Position numbers and translations under genes: made by a program. The notes under the pieces are model-generated. The model was not told where the DNA came from. It searched no databases and worked only from the letters and a program-made list of their open reading frames with translations. A stretch of 64,000 nt of DNA from contig JAQXMB010000085.1 of assembly GCA_029012425.1 (NCBI GenBank), positions 1-64,000 of the forward strand. Direction: 5' to 3'. Below, one piece after another: positions 36,558-46,949 of the stretch. The first letter of the stretch is position 1, and each line of letters begins with the position of its first letter. Origin of the DNA: a bacterium. Its GTDB lineage: Bacteria; Bacillota; Clostridia; Lachnospirales; Lachnospiraceae.

Positions 36558-38645
36558 TTACATCAATGTATTCACATCAAGGATCAGAGCGACCTCACCA
36601 TCACCAAGAATGGTTGCACCACTAATAACCTTTGAAGAATTGTCAATGAACTTACCAAGTGATTTGATAACAATTTCCTGCTGTCCCATCAAATCATCAA
36701 CGACCAGACCAACCTGTTTGTCGCCCTTTGCAACAATAACAACGGTCAGACTCTCAGGCTCTTCTGCCGGAGGAGCAATATCCAATATCTGATTCATTCG
36801 GATAATCGGAATAACAGCTCCTCTTAAGTGAATCACCTCTTTTGCTTCAACATACTTGATGTCAGAAACAGGGATATCTTCAATATTTGAGATGGAGCCA
36901 AGTGAGATTGCATATTTCTCATCTCCGATTTCAACCATCAATGCCTGAATAATAGCAAGTGTTAACGGCAGGCGAACGGTAAATACAGAGCCTTCTCCAA
37001 ACTTACTCTTAACCTCAACATCTCCGCCTAATGCTTCAATATTGGATTTAACTACATCAAGGCCCACGCCGCGTCCGGAAATATCTGTGATCTCCTTTGC
37101 CATAGAGAAACTCGGCATAAACAAGAAATCGATAATTTCTTTCTGCGATAAATTCTCTGCCTGCTCAGGTGTTACAATTCCGCGCTCAATCGCTTTTGAC
37201 TTAACAGCCTCGGTATCAATACCATTACCGTCATCACTAACCTCGATAATAACATTGTTTCCTTCCTGAAATGCCTTCAGATTAATGGTTCCAGTCTCAG
37301 GCTTACCGCGCTCCTTACGAATCTCAGCACTCTCCAGGCCATGATCTGCCGAATTGCGAAGCAAATGCTGTAACGGATCTCCGATCTGGTCGACTACGGT
37401 ACGATCAAGCTCTGTTTCCTCACCACTCATATACAATTCCATTTTCTTGCCAAGATTTCTTGAAAGATCACGAATCATACGAGGGAATTTATTTACAACA
37501 CTCTCAATCGGAACCATTCGAACCTTCATAACAGACTCATGGAGACTTGTCGTAATTCTCTCAAGATATTCAATCTGCTCCTGATATGACTGATTCTGGA
37601 TACCGGCTTCACTGGAGCTTAACGAAACAAGCGAGTTCTTTGCAATAATCAACTCACTAACCTGATTCATAAGTGCATCCAGCTTTTCAATATCTACACG
37701 CACGGTACGATTTGATACCGGTTTTCCGCTTTGCTTTTTCGTTGCAGGAGACTGTGCGCTATTTGTATTAGATGATACTGCCGGTGCTGTTTTTTTCTCA
37801 TTCGAAGAACTTTTTACGGAAATTTCCGCTGTTTCGATTACAGCATCCTCGATTTGATAATCTTCGGGTGCCACTTCGCCGGCCACAACATTTTCTATCT
37901 CAGATACGCCCTTGGCAGCTTTAACAACCGTATCCAAATCATTATCTGTCGTGAAGAAAATGCTAAAGTCGAAATCAAACTTCTCATCCTCAATATCCTG
38001 TGAGCTGGGAGAATAGACAACAATCTGTGCGTACTCTTCGACTGCTTTGAACACAAGGAACGCTCTTGCTGCCTTCAGCAGACAATCCTTCTGTACATAT
38101 ACTGTCATACCATAGAGCTTCTGACCACCGTCAGCTGCTGTTTTAAGCTTTTTAATATCAGATTCGTCAAGGTCTAATGATAAATATTTCTCCTGAGAAG
38201 AAGCATCTGTATCAGCCGGTGCATCGGTTTTTACATCCGCAGATGAATCTGCTTCATCAGATACACTGTTCAAAAACGCATTCAGCTTCTGGATAATCGC
38301 TTCATTATCATTCGTTCCCTCATCAGAAGTCTCTTTGATAATAGCAAGATACCCCTCGATTGCGTCAAGACACTGAAACAGCAAATCAATCATATCACTG
38401 TCAACCTTGATTGCATCGTTTCGAACTTCCTGGAACACATTTTCCATATCATGCGTCAGGTGCTGCATGCGCTTAAAGCCCATCGTACCTGCCATACCCT
38501 TCAGTGAATGCGCCGTGCGGAAAATCTCATTAATCGTGTCCTTATTATCCGGCTCATTCTCTAAAATCATAATGTTGTCACTCAGATTCTGGATATGCTC
38601 GCTAGTTTCATCAATAAAAATCTCAAGATATTGACTTACATCCAT
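36558..38645 (-). CDS. cheA: Chemotaxis histidine kinase CheA
   Basis: HPT AHSLKGMAGTMGF; dimerisation VRVDIEKLDALMNQVSELIIAKN; HATPase LRNSADHGLESAEIR..., SGRGVGLDVVKSNIEALGG; CheW-like C-term. Confidence 0.98.
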   Translation of the reverse strand: MDVSQYLEIFIDETSEHIQNLSDNIMILENEPDNKDTINEIFRTAHSLKGMAGTMGFKRMQHLTHDMENVFQEVRNDAIKVDSDMIDLLFQCLDAIEGYLAIIKETSDEGTNDNEAIIQKLNAFLNSVSDEADSSADVKTDAPADTDASSQEKYLSLDLDESDIKKLKTAADGGQKLYGMTVYVQKDCLLKAARAFLVFKAVEEYAQIVVYSPSSQDIEDEKFDFDFSIFFTTDNDLDTVVKAAKGVSEIENVVAGEVAPEDYQIEDAVIETAEISVKSSSNEKKTAPAVSSNTNSAQSPATKKQSGKPVSNRTVRVDIEKLDALMNQVSELIIAKNSLVSLSSSEAGIQNQSYQEQIEYLERITTSLHESVMKVRMVPIESVVNKFPRMIRDLSRNLGKKMELYMSGEETELDRTVVDQIGDPLQHLLRNSADHGLESAEIRKERGKPETGTINLKAFQEGNNVIIEVSDDGNGIDTEAVKSKAIERGIVTPEQAENLSQKEIIDFLFMPSFSMAKEITDISGRGVGLDVVKSNIEALGGDVEVKSKFGEGSVFTVRLPLTLAIIQALMVEIGDEKYAISLGSISNIEDIPVSDIKYVEAKEVIHLRGAVIPIIRMNQILDIAPPAEEPESLTVVIVAKGDKQVGLVVDDLMGQQEIVIKSLGKFIDNSSKVISGATILGDGEVALILDVNTLM

Positions 38646-38646
38646 A

Positions 38647-39720
38647 TTACTGTACCCCCACATTCTTTATTATCGTATCTGCAATTTTTTCAAGCGGAAC
38701 TACTTCATCTACCATTCCTGCATCTGCAATTGATTTTGGCATGCCGTAAACCACACAGGTTTCAGCATTCTGCGCAATTACATGAACGGATTTACACTTA
38801 TCGAGCTGCATGATCCCCTCTGTACCGTCTGCTCCCATTCCCGTAAGAACAACACATACAATCTTGTCATAAGAGCTGTTACACAAAGAACGATACATCA
38901 CATTCGCACAAGGCTTTAATGCTCCGACCGGCGGATCATCATTTAAATGCGCCCGATGCTCACCTGACGCATCGTGAACAATTTCTAGATGTTTACCGCC
39001 GGGAGCAATGTAAACAACACCTTTTTTCAGGATGTCTCCTTCCTCTGCTTCCTTAACGGTAACCCTACTTAGTTCATTTAAACGATCTGCCATGGACTTT
39101 GTAAATCCCATCGGCATATGTTGAACAAGAACCATAGGTGCATCCATATCCTCTCTCAACAGCGGAATAACTTCATGCAAAGCTTTCGGTCCTCCGGTCG
39201 AACATGCAAGCGCAATCAATTTTTTATTGCCATTTGACTCCAAATGTTTTTTTGAAATTTTCGATGAATTCAAATTGAGTGTCCTGAGTGTTCGCTTCTT
39301 CATTTGTTCAACATAATTCATTGTCGAGCATACGGCAGTCAGCATTTCTAACAAAGCATCATGAAACGCAATACCTTTTGCCTCAATAATGTTATTTGGC
39401 TTTGTGACAAAATCTACCGCCCCCAGCTCCATAGCCTCAAGTGTAACATCTGCTTGTCCGGTCGTCAGCGTGCTAACCATAAGAACCGTTGCCCGGATGC
39501 CATCTTCCTTCATTTTCTTAAGAAGCTGAATGCCGTCCATACGCGGCATGTTGACATCCAATACAACAGCATCATATGTTTTCTTACACAGTGCTTCATA
39601 TGCTTCAAGACCATCTCGGCAGTAGTCGGTTGCTTGAAAGTTTTCGTTTGAATTAATTATATCACAGATAACCCGTCTCATGAGTGCAGAGTCATCTACA
39701 ACAAGTATGTTTTTTTTCAT
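38647..39720 (-). CDS. cheB: Protein-glutamate methylesterase CheB
   Basis: REC VVDDSALMRRVICDII...LDVNMPRMDG; IALACSTGGPKALHEVIP...VQHMPMGFTKSMADRL...VLTGMGADGTEG. Confidence 0.98.
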   Translation of the reverse strand: MKKNILVVDDSALMRRVICDIINSNENFQATDYCRDGLEAYEALCKKTYDAVVLDVNMPRMDGIQLLKKMKEDGIRATVLMVSTLTTGQADVTLEAMELGAVDFVTKPNNIIEAKGIAFHDALLEMLTAVCSTMNYVEQMKKRTLRTLNLNSSKISKKHLESNGNKKLIALACSTGGPKALHEVIPLLREDMDAPMVLVQHMPMGFTKSMADRLNELSRVTVKEAEEGDILKKGVVYIAPGGKHLEIVHDASGEHRAHLNDDPPVGALKPCANVMYRSLCNSSYDKIVCVVLTGMGADGTEGIMQLDKCKSVHVIAQNAETCVVYGMPKSIADAGMVDEVVPLEKIADTIIKNVGVQ

Positions 39721-40472
39721 TATATGCCCGTATCTTTCCTTCTTATTTTTCGATCTTCATCAAAAATGAATTTAATAATGATTTCTCTCATCTGCTCGGA
39801 TAAATGAACAAATTCTGCACGGGTTTCGTATCGCACAAACGCCGAAACCGTCGTTCTGCAAGTTACCACTCGGATTGGAACGGTTAACTTCTGACTTATG
39901 CTTTCACTTTCGAGTATCAGAATAACCGCCAGATACACGCCTACCGGATATTCCTTTTCACCGATAAATCGAATTCCGCCACCACTGATGTCAACGATAA
40001 CACCCTTGCTTTCTGTCTTTTGTATTTCTTCTGTCGTAATAACCGAAGACAGTGATTCCACTTCTGAGACAAGCGCCTGATCTGATGAAATCTCATATAC
40101 TAATGTTCCCAAAATACATTCCAATCGAAAATACTCTCTTCTTTGTATTTTTTGAAGCTTATTTTGGATTTCAACATTTACGAGAAAACAACTGCCTTCT
40201 TTGAATCGCTCGGTCACCTCACAGATTCCGCTGTACAAACCTTTCGGGGTGTAGAAAAGCATCTCATAACGCATACCTATTGAAAGCAAGATCAGTTTTC
40301 CTTTATACACCGGCATCTCCAGTGTCACTTCATCATTTTCATCAATTGATACGACTCTACTGGATAATATCGGTGTTTTTTCATTTAAGGCCTTGTTTTT
40401 TTCTTTTTGATTAATAGAACATATATCTACCTTATTTCCAACCTGCAGCATATTTGCAATCATATCAAACAT
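39720..40472 (-). CDS. PilZ/YcgR-type flagellar brake protein
   Basis: N-terminal YcgR-like region, then QRREYFRLE (RxxxR) and VDISGGGIRF ([DN]xSxxG) PilZ motifs. Confidence 0.9.
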   Translation of the reverse strand: MFDMIANMLQVGNKVDICSINQKEKNKALNEKTPILSSRVVSIDENDEVTLEMPVYKGKLILLSIGMRYEMLFYTPKGLYSGICEVTERFKEGSCFLVNVEIQNKLQKIQRREYFRLECILGTLVYEISSDQALVSEVESLSSVITTEEIQKTESKGVIVDISGGGIRFIGEKEYPVGVYLAVILILESESISQKLTVPIRVVTCRTTVSAFVRYETRAEFVHLSEQMREIIIKFIFDEDRKIRRKDTGI

Positions 40473-40481
40473 CCTTGTATA

Positions 40482-41357
40482 CTATTTTTTATTCAATAAG
40501 CTATATAGGAGCTTTGTGATGCCTCCGCGCATAGAATAATACTTATTCTCTCCTTTTACCAAATTATCTGCAAGAAGCTCAAATGCTTTTGATGCAGGAG
40601 CGTTTGGTTCAAAAAGCGACACCGGCTGTTGCTGTCTGATCGCCTTTTCAATTGCAGGATCATTGGGGATCAGACCAACATAATTGATCGTTTCATTCAA
40701 AAACTGTGAGACAACGGACTGCAGCTTCTCATAAACAGCCTGACCATCTTCTGTTGAAAATACACGGTTTGCCACAAGGTTAATTGAAGTATTCGCACTG
40801 ATATAATTGGGATTACGATGCAAAGACTTCAGTAATGAATAGGAATCCGTCAAAGAACTCGGTTCCGGTGTTGTAACCATTAAAATTTCCGGAGAAGCAA
40901 GCACAAATTCCATGACACTATCAGATATTCCGGCACCCGTATCAATCAAAATAAAGTCCGCAAGTGCATCCAGTTCCGAAAGATTATGTACCAGATATAC
41001 AAGCTGATCTCTTGACAAATTATTCAAGCCGATAATTCCTGAACCGCCGGAAATAAAGCCGATGTCAAGAGGTCCCTGTGTGATTACCTCACGAATGCTC
41101 TTCCCACGATAAATCACATCGCTCAAATTATATTTTGGAATTGCACCAAACATGACTTCCACATTTGCCAGCCCAATGTCCGCATCAAAAATAATTACTT
41201 TCTTTCCAATTTTACTCAGTTGGATTGCAAGGTTTACTGTCGTATTTGATTTACCGACACCACCTTTTCCACTCGTAATCGTTATCACTCTTGTTTGATG
41301 CGGCTGACCTGTATTCTGTTTTTTTACAACATTGCGCAGACTTGTCGCCTGATCCAT
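40482..41357 (-). CDS. flhG: FlhG/YlxH MinD-like ATPase
   Basis: VITITSGKGGVGKSNTTVNLAIQLSKIGKKVIIFDADIGLANVEVMFG; follows flhF. Confidence 0.95.
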   Translation of the reverse strand: MDQATSLRNVVKKQNTGQPHQTRVITITSGKGGVGKSNTTVNLAIQLSKIGKKVIIFDADIGLANVEVMFGAIPKYNLSDVIYRGKSIREVITQGPLDIGFISGGSGIIGLNNLSRDQLVYLVHNLSELDALADFILIDTGAGISDSVMEFVLASPEILMVTTPEPSSLTDSYSLLKSLHRNPNYISANTSINLVANRVFSTEDGQAVYEKLQSVVSQFLNETINYVGLIPNDPAIEKAIRQQQPVSLFEPNAPASKAFELLADNLVKGENKYYSMRGGITKLLYSLLNKK

Positions 41358-41358
41358 G

Positions 41359-42654
41359 TCAGTCCCCTCCTAAAAGCTTCTTTACGATATCCTGCGTCTG
41401 GAACACCTCAATATCATCCGGCACATTTTGCCCATTCGTCACATAGGAAATATCTGCACCCGAATACAATTTGATATTCAAAAGATTCCCATACACACTC
41501 GTCTCATCCAGTTTTGTAAAAATGAGTGAATAATCAGATATATTTCGATACATATCACAGATTTCTTTTAAATCACGATATTTTGTCGTCGCAGACAATA
41601 CCAAATAAACAGTAACCGGATACTCATTTCCGACAACCGAGAGAAGCTTTCTCGTATCTTCGCGCTGCAATTCATTTTTGTGCGAAAATCCTGCCGTATC
41701 AACAAAAATCAAGTCATAATCCTCAAACTTGGAAATAGCAGCAGTAATCTCTTCCGGTGCATATATAATTGCAAGCGGCGCATCTAAAATGTTTGCATAG
41801 GTGCGAAGCTGTTCTGTCGCTGCGATCCGATAGGTGTCCGCTGTCAGGAATGCAACCTTTTTTCCCTGCTCTACTTTAAATTTTGATGCAATCTTAGCAA
41901 TGGTTGTTGTCTTGCCGACACCGGTCGGTCCAATAAAGAATATAACCTGCGGTTTCTTTCCCATTGCCTGGATCGTACTCGGATTGCCGAACTTCAAGAT
42001 CAGCTTTTGATATACATTCGAAAGAATAAAATCCATACTCGATCCTTTTCGGACTACCTTCATCACATCGTCGAGCAATTGATTGACATACTTTTCATCC
42101 ACTTCGTTATCAAGCAGCGTCCGGTACATCATTCGCAGGAATGTCATACTGTCTTCCGGACTTTCCTCATTCGGGATAATATCCTTAAGCGCTTCCCGTG
42201 CTCCCGTGTCTGTATCATTTGTCGTAAGTTTCTTTTCCAAAAACTGTTGCAGATTTTCAAGACGCTCTTCAATTACATCCGTATCGCTGAGTACCTGTTT
42301 TTTTTCAGTTGCAGACGGCCTGCTGTCTTCCTTTACTTTCTGCGGCCGAACGACCTGTCGAACCGGTTGCTCGGATGTGCTCTGCGGTTTCGGAAGTTCA
42401 ATCTGTTCATCCGCAGCAAGATTAATGCTTTCTCTCATTCTCATCGGCGCATGAATGGCGGAGGCCGGATTTAACTGCTGTTCCTTCTCCTCCATCGCAG
42501 CCACAACCTCATAGTGTGGTGTCTTAAACAAACCGGCTAACCCTTTCGGTTTCACCAGCTTCACATTCATAATTACAACGCCCGGACCCATTTCCTTTTT
42601 TGCGCGTTCAATCGCTTCTTCTTCTGTTTTTCCCTGAAATTTATTAATCGTCAT
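41359..42654 (-). CDS. flhF: Flagellar SRP-like GTPase FlhF
   Basis: GKTEEEAIERAKKEMGPGVVIMNVK; FIGPTGVGKTTTIAKIASKFKVEQGKKVAFLTADTYRIAATEQLRTYANIL; FVDTAGFSHKN. Confidence 0.96.
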   Translation of the reverse strand: MTINKFQGKTEEEAIERAKKEMGPGVVIMNVKLVKPKGLAGLFKTPHYEVVAAMEEKEQQLNPASAIHAPMRMRESINLAADEQIELPKPQSTSEQPVRQVVRPQKVKEDSRPSATEKKQVLSDTDVIEERLENLQQFLEKKLTTNDTDTGAREALKDIIPNEESPEDSMTFLRMMYRTLLDNEVDEKYVNQLLDDVMKVVRKGSSMDFILSNVYQKLILKFGNPSTIQAMGKKPQVIFFIGPTGVGKTTTIAKIASKFKVEQGKKVAFLTADTYRIAATEQLRTYANILDAPLAIIYAPEEITAAISKFEDYDLIFVDTAGFSHKNELQREDTRKLLSVVGNEYPVTVYLVLSATTKYRDLKEICDMYRNISDYSLIFTKLDETSVYGNLLNIKLYSGADISYVTNGQNVPDDIEVFQTQDIVKKLLGGD

Positions 42655-42655
42655 A

Positions 42656-44704
42656 TCAGCATGTCACCATCCCAACTGATTGTAATTCTACATTGGATTC
42701 AATCTCATTATATGATACTACGATTAAATCCTTCAAGTATTCCTCGGTCAATTTTTTATAGTACATACGGACGATCGGTGATGTGACAACAATCGCCATT
42801 TTTCCGAGATTTTCAAGTTTCTCCACCTCTGCTTCCGTCGCCTCAATAATTGCCCGTGTACGCTCCGGATCAAGTGTTAAATATGCCCCCTGTTCCGTCT
42901 GTTTTACAGACGACATGATTTCCTGTTCGATATTCGGATCCAAAGTCACGACACTTGTTGGCTCGTTCGGAGGAAAATATCGATTCGATATTGCGCGTTT
43001 TAAGCTTTGTCTTACATACTCTGTCAGCACATCGGTATCACGGGATGATGTCGCATGATCTGCCAGTGTTTCAAAAATTGACAGCAGATCACGAATAGAG
43101 ATCCCCTCTGATAACAGATTCTGCAAAACCTTCTGAATCTCACCGATACCAAGTAACTTCGGTACCAATTCCTCAACAAGAACAGGGTTTGTCTCCTTGA
43201 CATTATCAATAAGATTCTGTACATCCTGCCTGGTAAGAAGCTCTGCAATATGATTGCGAATGACTTCCGTAAGGTGTGTAGCAATAATTGACGGCGGATC
43301 AACAACCGTATATCCTAAACTCTCTGCCCGTTCCCGCTGACTTTCTGTAATCCAGATAGCCGGCAGATGGAAGGACGGTTCAAAAGTAGGAATTCCCGTA
43401 ATTTCTTCTTCAACAAATCCCGGGTTCATCGCCATGTAATGGTCAAAGAGGATCTCACCCTCCGTCACCTGGATTCCCTTGATCTTTATTATGTATTGAT
43501 TTGGATTAAGCTGAATGTTATCTCTGAGACGGATGATCGGCACAACCGTACCCAGCTCCAATGCAATTTGCCTTCGAATCATCACAACACGATCCAGCAA
43601 ATCTCCCCCCTGATTCACATCGGCAAGCGGGATGATTCCATAACCAAACTCAAGCTCAATCGGATCTACAGAAAGCAGTGAAACAACATTCTCCGGTTTT
43701 CGGATTTCTTCTACTTCTGATTCGGCAGCTCCGGCTTCCTCCTCAATTCGCTCAACACTCATACTCTTATTCATATTCCATCCGGTTACCAGAAAAATTC
43801 CCCCCATGCCTACACAGAGTACAACATTAAGCGGTGTAAACACGCCAAGGAATGTGATGACAGCCCCAACCATCAAAAGCACTTTGGGCAAACCAAAAAG
43901 CTGACTGATCAATACCTGTCCGAAATCAGCCTCTTTTGATGCTTTGGTAACAAGAATACCGGTTGCCATAGAAATCGCAAGCGAAGGAATCTGGGAGCTG
44001 AGTCCGTCACCAATCGTAAGAATTCCATACTGAGCAATCGCCTCCTGAAATGTCAGCCCCGCACGGGTCATGCCCATAACGGTTCCGCCGATCAGATTGA
44101 CAAATGTAATGATAAGCCCCGCCGTTGCATCTCCCTTCACATACTTTGTTGCTCCATCCATCGCTCCGAAGAAGCTGCTCTCCTGCTGTATTTTCTCACG
44201 GCGCTTTTTTGCTTCCTCATCGGTAATTGCTCCGGTATTCAAATCAGCGTCAATCGCCATCTGTTTTCCGGGCATGGCATCGAGCGTGAATCGTGCAGTA
44301 ACCTCGGATACACGCTCAGATCCTTTATTGATAACTACAAATTGTACGATCAGAAGGATAATAAAGATAATCGTTCCGATTACCATATCATTTCCGCCGA
44401 CAAAGCTTCCGAATGTACGAACGACATTTCCCGGATTTCCGGTATTTAAAATCAATCGTGTTGATGACACATTGAGTGAGATACGAAAAATCGTTGTAAA
44501 CAGGAGCAATGTCGGGAAGAAGGACATATCTAATACTTCCTGTACAAATAGACAATTAAACAGGATTACAAGGGCAATCGAAATATTAAAAATCAACAGA
44601 ATATCTAACAGAAAGGCAGGAATTGGAATAATAAAGAATACAATTGCAGCCATAAGATACATCGCCACACCAACATCTGCACCGCGTTTGATCATAAGAT
44701 TCAC
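42656..44704 (-). CDS. flhA: Flagellar export apparatus protein FlhA
   Basis: FFPTLLLFTTIFRISLNVSSTRLIL...TARFTLDAMPGKQMAIDADLNTGAITDEEAKKRREKIQQESSFFGAMDGATKYVKGDA. Confidence 0.98.
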   Translation of the reverse strand: MNLMIKRGADVGVAMYLMAAIVFFIIPIPAFLLDILLIFNISIALVILFNCLFVQEVLDMSFFPTLLLFTTIFRISLNVSSTRLILNTGNPGNVVRTFGSFVGGNDMVIGTIIFIILLIVQFVVINKGSERVSEVTARFTLDAMPGKQMAIDADLNTGAITDEEAKKRREKIQQESSFFGAMDGATKYVKGDATAGLIITFVNLIGGTVMGMTRAGLTFQEAIAQYGILTIGDGLSSQIPSLAISMATGILVTKASKEADFGQVLISQLFGLPKVLLMVGAVITFLGVFTPLNVVLCVGMGGIFLVTGWNMNKSMSVERIEEEAGAAESEVEEIRKPENVVSLLSVDPIELEFGYGIIPLADVNQGGDLLDRVVMIRRQIALELGTVVPIIRLRDNIQLNPNQYIIKIKGIQVTEGEILFDHYMAMNPGFVEEEITGIPTFEPSFHLPAIWITESQRERAESLGYTVVDPPSIIATHLTEVIRNHIAELLTRQDVQNLIDNVKETNPVLVEELVPKLLGIGEIQKVLQNLLSEGISIRDLLSIFETLADHATSSRDTDVLTEYVRQSLKRAISNRYFPPNEPTSVVTLDPNIEQEIMSSVKQTEQGAYLTLDPERTRAIIEATEAEVEKLENLGKMAIVVTSPIVRMYYKKLTEEYLKDLIVVSYNEIESNVELQSVGMVTC

Positions 44705-44762
44705 CCTCCTTTCCTGTTTTATCTATCATCTATGTTACTTTTTTTAATATCCTCATCCATCC

Positions 44763-45890
44763 TCAGGCCCGATTCTGCGAACGGTATACAGACGCTAAAA
44801 TTTCTGCTACAGCCTGATACAGTTCTGCCGGAATTTCTTTTCCAATATCAACATTGGCGTATAGCATTCGGGCTAGTGGCTTATTTTCAACAATCTCCAC
44901 ATGATTGTCTTTTGCAATTTCTTTGATTTTCTGAGCGACATAATCTGCACCCTTAGCGACAACAACCGGTGCAGTTCCTGTATTTGCATCATATTTTAAA
45001 GCGACCGCATAGTGTGTCGGGTTTGTAATAACAACATCTGCCTGCGGAACATCCTGCATCATACGGCGTCTGGATGCTTCCTGCATTCGTTGTCGTTGTC
45101 TTCCCTTGATCTGAGGATCTCCCTCAGTATTTTTCATCTCATCCTTGACTTCCTGCTTGGTCATCTTCATCTCTTCGTTGAATTTATATCTTTGATAAAT
45201 ATAATCAGCGACTCCAACAATGCAAAAAACAAGGCTGATGCGAAGTCCTACATCAATGACAAGGGAGCCGATCTCCGCAAGTGCCTGGTTGAGTGTAATA
45301 TTATACAGCAGAAAGATTTCATTTACCCTGTCACGAACCATATTATAGGCTATGACAATAATCAAAATGATTTTTACGATTGATTTCAAAAGCTCAAACA
45401 GCACATCCTTTGAAAACATTCGCTTAAATCCGTTGATTGGATTAAATTTATCAAACTTTGGTTTTAACGGTTTCGTTGATACTTTCCATTTGACCTGAAG
45501 CAAATTAACCAAAAAAGCAACCACAACTCCTGCCGCAAAAAAAGGCGCTACGATTTTCAGCGAAAATAACGCTGCATGTTGCATGTAGCTCATCACAATA
45601 ATTGAATTAAACTCTCTTTCGGCCACTGACTCCGGAATCTTATTGTATATATCCGTAAATACTTGCAGAAAATTGCCACCGATACTTGAAATAAAAATAC
45701 GAAGCACCAAAAACAGCACCACAAGCGTAATCGACTGATCCAATTCCTTGCTCTTGCATACCTGGCCCTCTTTTCTGGCATCGTCTAATTTCTTTTGCGT
45801 TGCCGGCTCTGTTTTCTCACCGCCGGGACCATCCTTTGCAAAGAACTGAAGATTGTAAATTAAAACCAAAGTTCCGCTAACCGGTTCCAT
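44763..45890 (-). CDS. flhB: Flagellar export apparatus protein FlhB
   Basis: EKTEPATQKKLDDARKEGQVCKSKEL...VVITNPTHYAVALKYD (NPTH autocleavage motif). Confidence 0.98.
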   Translation of the reverse strand: MEPVSGTLVLIYNLQFFAKDGPGGEKTEPATQKKLDDARKEGQVCKSKELDQSITLVVLFLVLRIFISSIGGNFLQVFTDIYNKIPESVAEREFNSIIVMSYMQHAALFSLKIVAPFFAAGVVVAFLVNLLQVKWKVSTKPLKPKFDKFNPINGFKRMFSKDVLFELLKSIVKIILIIVIAYNMVRDRVNEIFLLYNITLNQALAEIGSLVIDVGLRISLVFCIVGVADYIYQRYKFNEEMKMTKQEVKDEMKNTEGDPQIKGRQRQRMQEASRRRMMQDVPQADVVITNPTHYAVALKYDANTGTAPVVVAKGADYVAQKIKEIAKDNHVEIVENKPLARMLYANVDIGKEIPAELYQAVAEILASVYRSQNRA

Positions 45891-46665
45891 ACATACCTCT
45901 TATCATCAACTGCATCATCGTCTTTATTTCACTGCCTATCAACTCTGCCATTCGCGGCAATAGTGAAATCGAAACAAAAAGCACAATATATCCGGCCAAA
46001 ACCTTTATCTGAATTCCAACCGCAAACATATTCATCTGCGGCGCAACCTTTGCCATAATACCAAGAATACAGTTCAGTGTCATCATGCATGCAAAAACAG
46101 GAAGCATTAACCGGCAACCTAAAATCAGCATATCTGTCACATAGGTTAATGCATGCTCAACCATACGCCCCCAGTCAAACAACTGGGTATTCACCGGAAT
46201 CAGTTGAAAGGAATCCGCCAAAGCGCGAATAACATAATGATGCAGATTGGATGCCAACAAAAGCAATAAAACGACATAGTAATAGAAATTACCTGTCGTA
46301 GATTCCTGCGTTCTTGTCATCGGATTGTATTCCTGCGCCATCGAAAGACCGATTTCCAAATCAATCATATGTCCGGCAAAGCCAACAATATAAGTACATA
46401 CATTGGCTGACATACCAAGCACCAAACCGGTGATTGACTCTTTCAAAACAATGATGCCATACTCAAGCATTCCCGAATAAGTAACGGCAACTCGTGGCAT
46501 GGACGAAAACAGAAGCAGTGCCAGGAAGGCTGATAGACCTGTTTTCACCCGGTTCGGAACACCTGTCATTCCGAAAAACGGTGCAACCGCAACAAAGCTT
46601 GCAACTCGCACCAATATCAGAACGAAATATTCAAATGAAATTAATGAAAATGTATACGCCATCAT
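45877..46665 (-). CDS. fliR: Flagellar export apparatus protein FliR
   Basis: Multi-TM; RVASFVAVAPFFGMTGVPNRVKTGLSAFLALLLFS; QIKVLAGYIVLFVSISLLP. Confidence 0.95.
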   Translation of the reverse strand: MMAYTFSLISFEYFVLILVRVASFVAVAPFFGMTGVPNRVKTGLSAFLALLLFSSMPRVAVTYSGMLEYGIIVLKESITGLVLGMSANVCTYIVGFAGHMIDLEIGLSMAQEYNPMTRTQESTTGNFYYYVVLLLLLASNLHHYVIRALADSFQLIPVNTQLFDWGRMVEHALTYVTDMLILGCRLMLPVFACMMTLNCILGIMAKVAPQMNMFAVGIQIKVLAGYIVLFVSISLLPRMAELIGSEIKTMMQLMIRGMYGTG

Positions 46666-46913
46666 CAGATATAAAGACTAAAGTCACTCCATAAATCTGT
46701 CATATATGTTGTCATATTATTTAACATCCACGAGCCCAACAGCATCATAGTTACAAATACAGCAAGGATCTTCGGAACAAATGTCAGGGTTTGTTCCTGA
46801 ATGGATGTGATTGTCTGAAAAATACTGATAATCAAACCAACAATCAGAGAAACAAGTAACACCGGTGCAGCTGTAAGAATAATGGTATAAATTGCCTCAC
46901 GGGACACATCCAT
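46665..46913 (-). CDS. fliQ: Flagellar export apparatus protein FliQ
   Basis: MDVSREAIYTIILTAAPVLLVSLIVGLIISIFQTITSIQEQTLTFVPKILAVF. Confidence 0.96.
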   Translation of the reverse strand: MDVSREAIYTIILTAAPVLLVSLIVGLIISIFQTITSIQEQTLTFVPKILAVFVTMMLLGSWMLNNMTTYMTDLWSDFSLYI

Positions 46914-46949
46914 AATTACACCTTCTGTTAACATCCCACATCAACCTCC

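Noticed and set aside
44070-44747. 225-aa plus-strand ORF
   Set aside because: Antisense to flhA; no recognisable motif.
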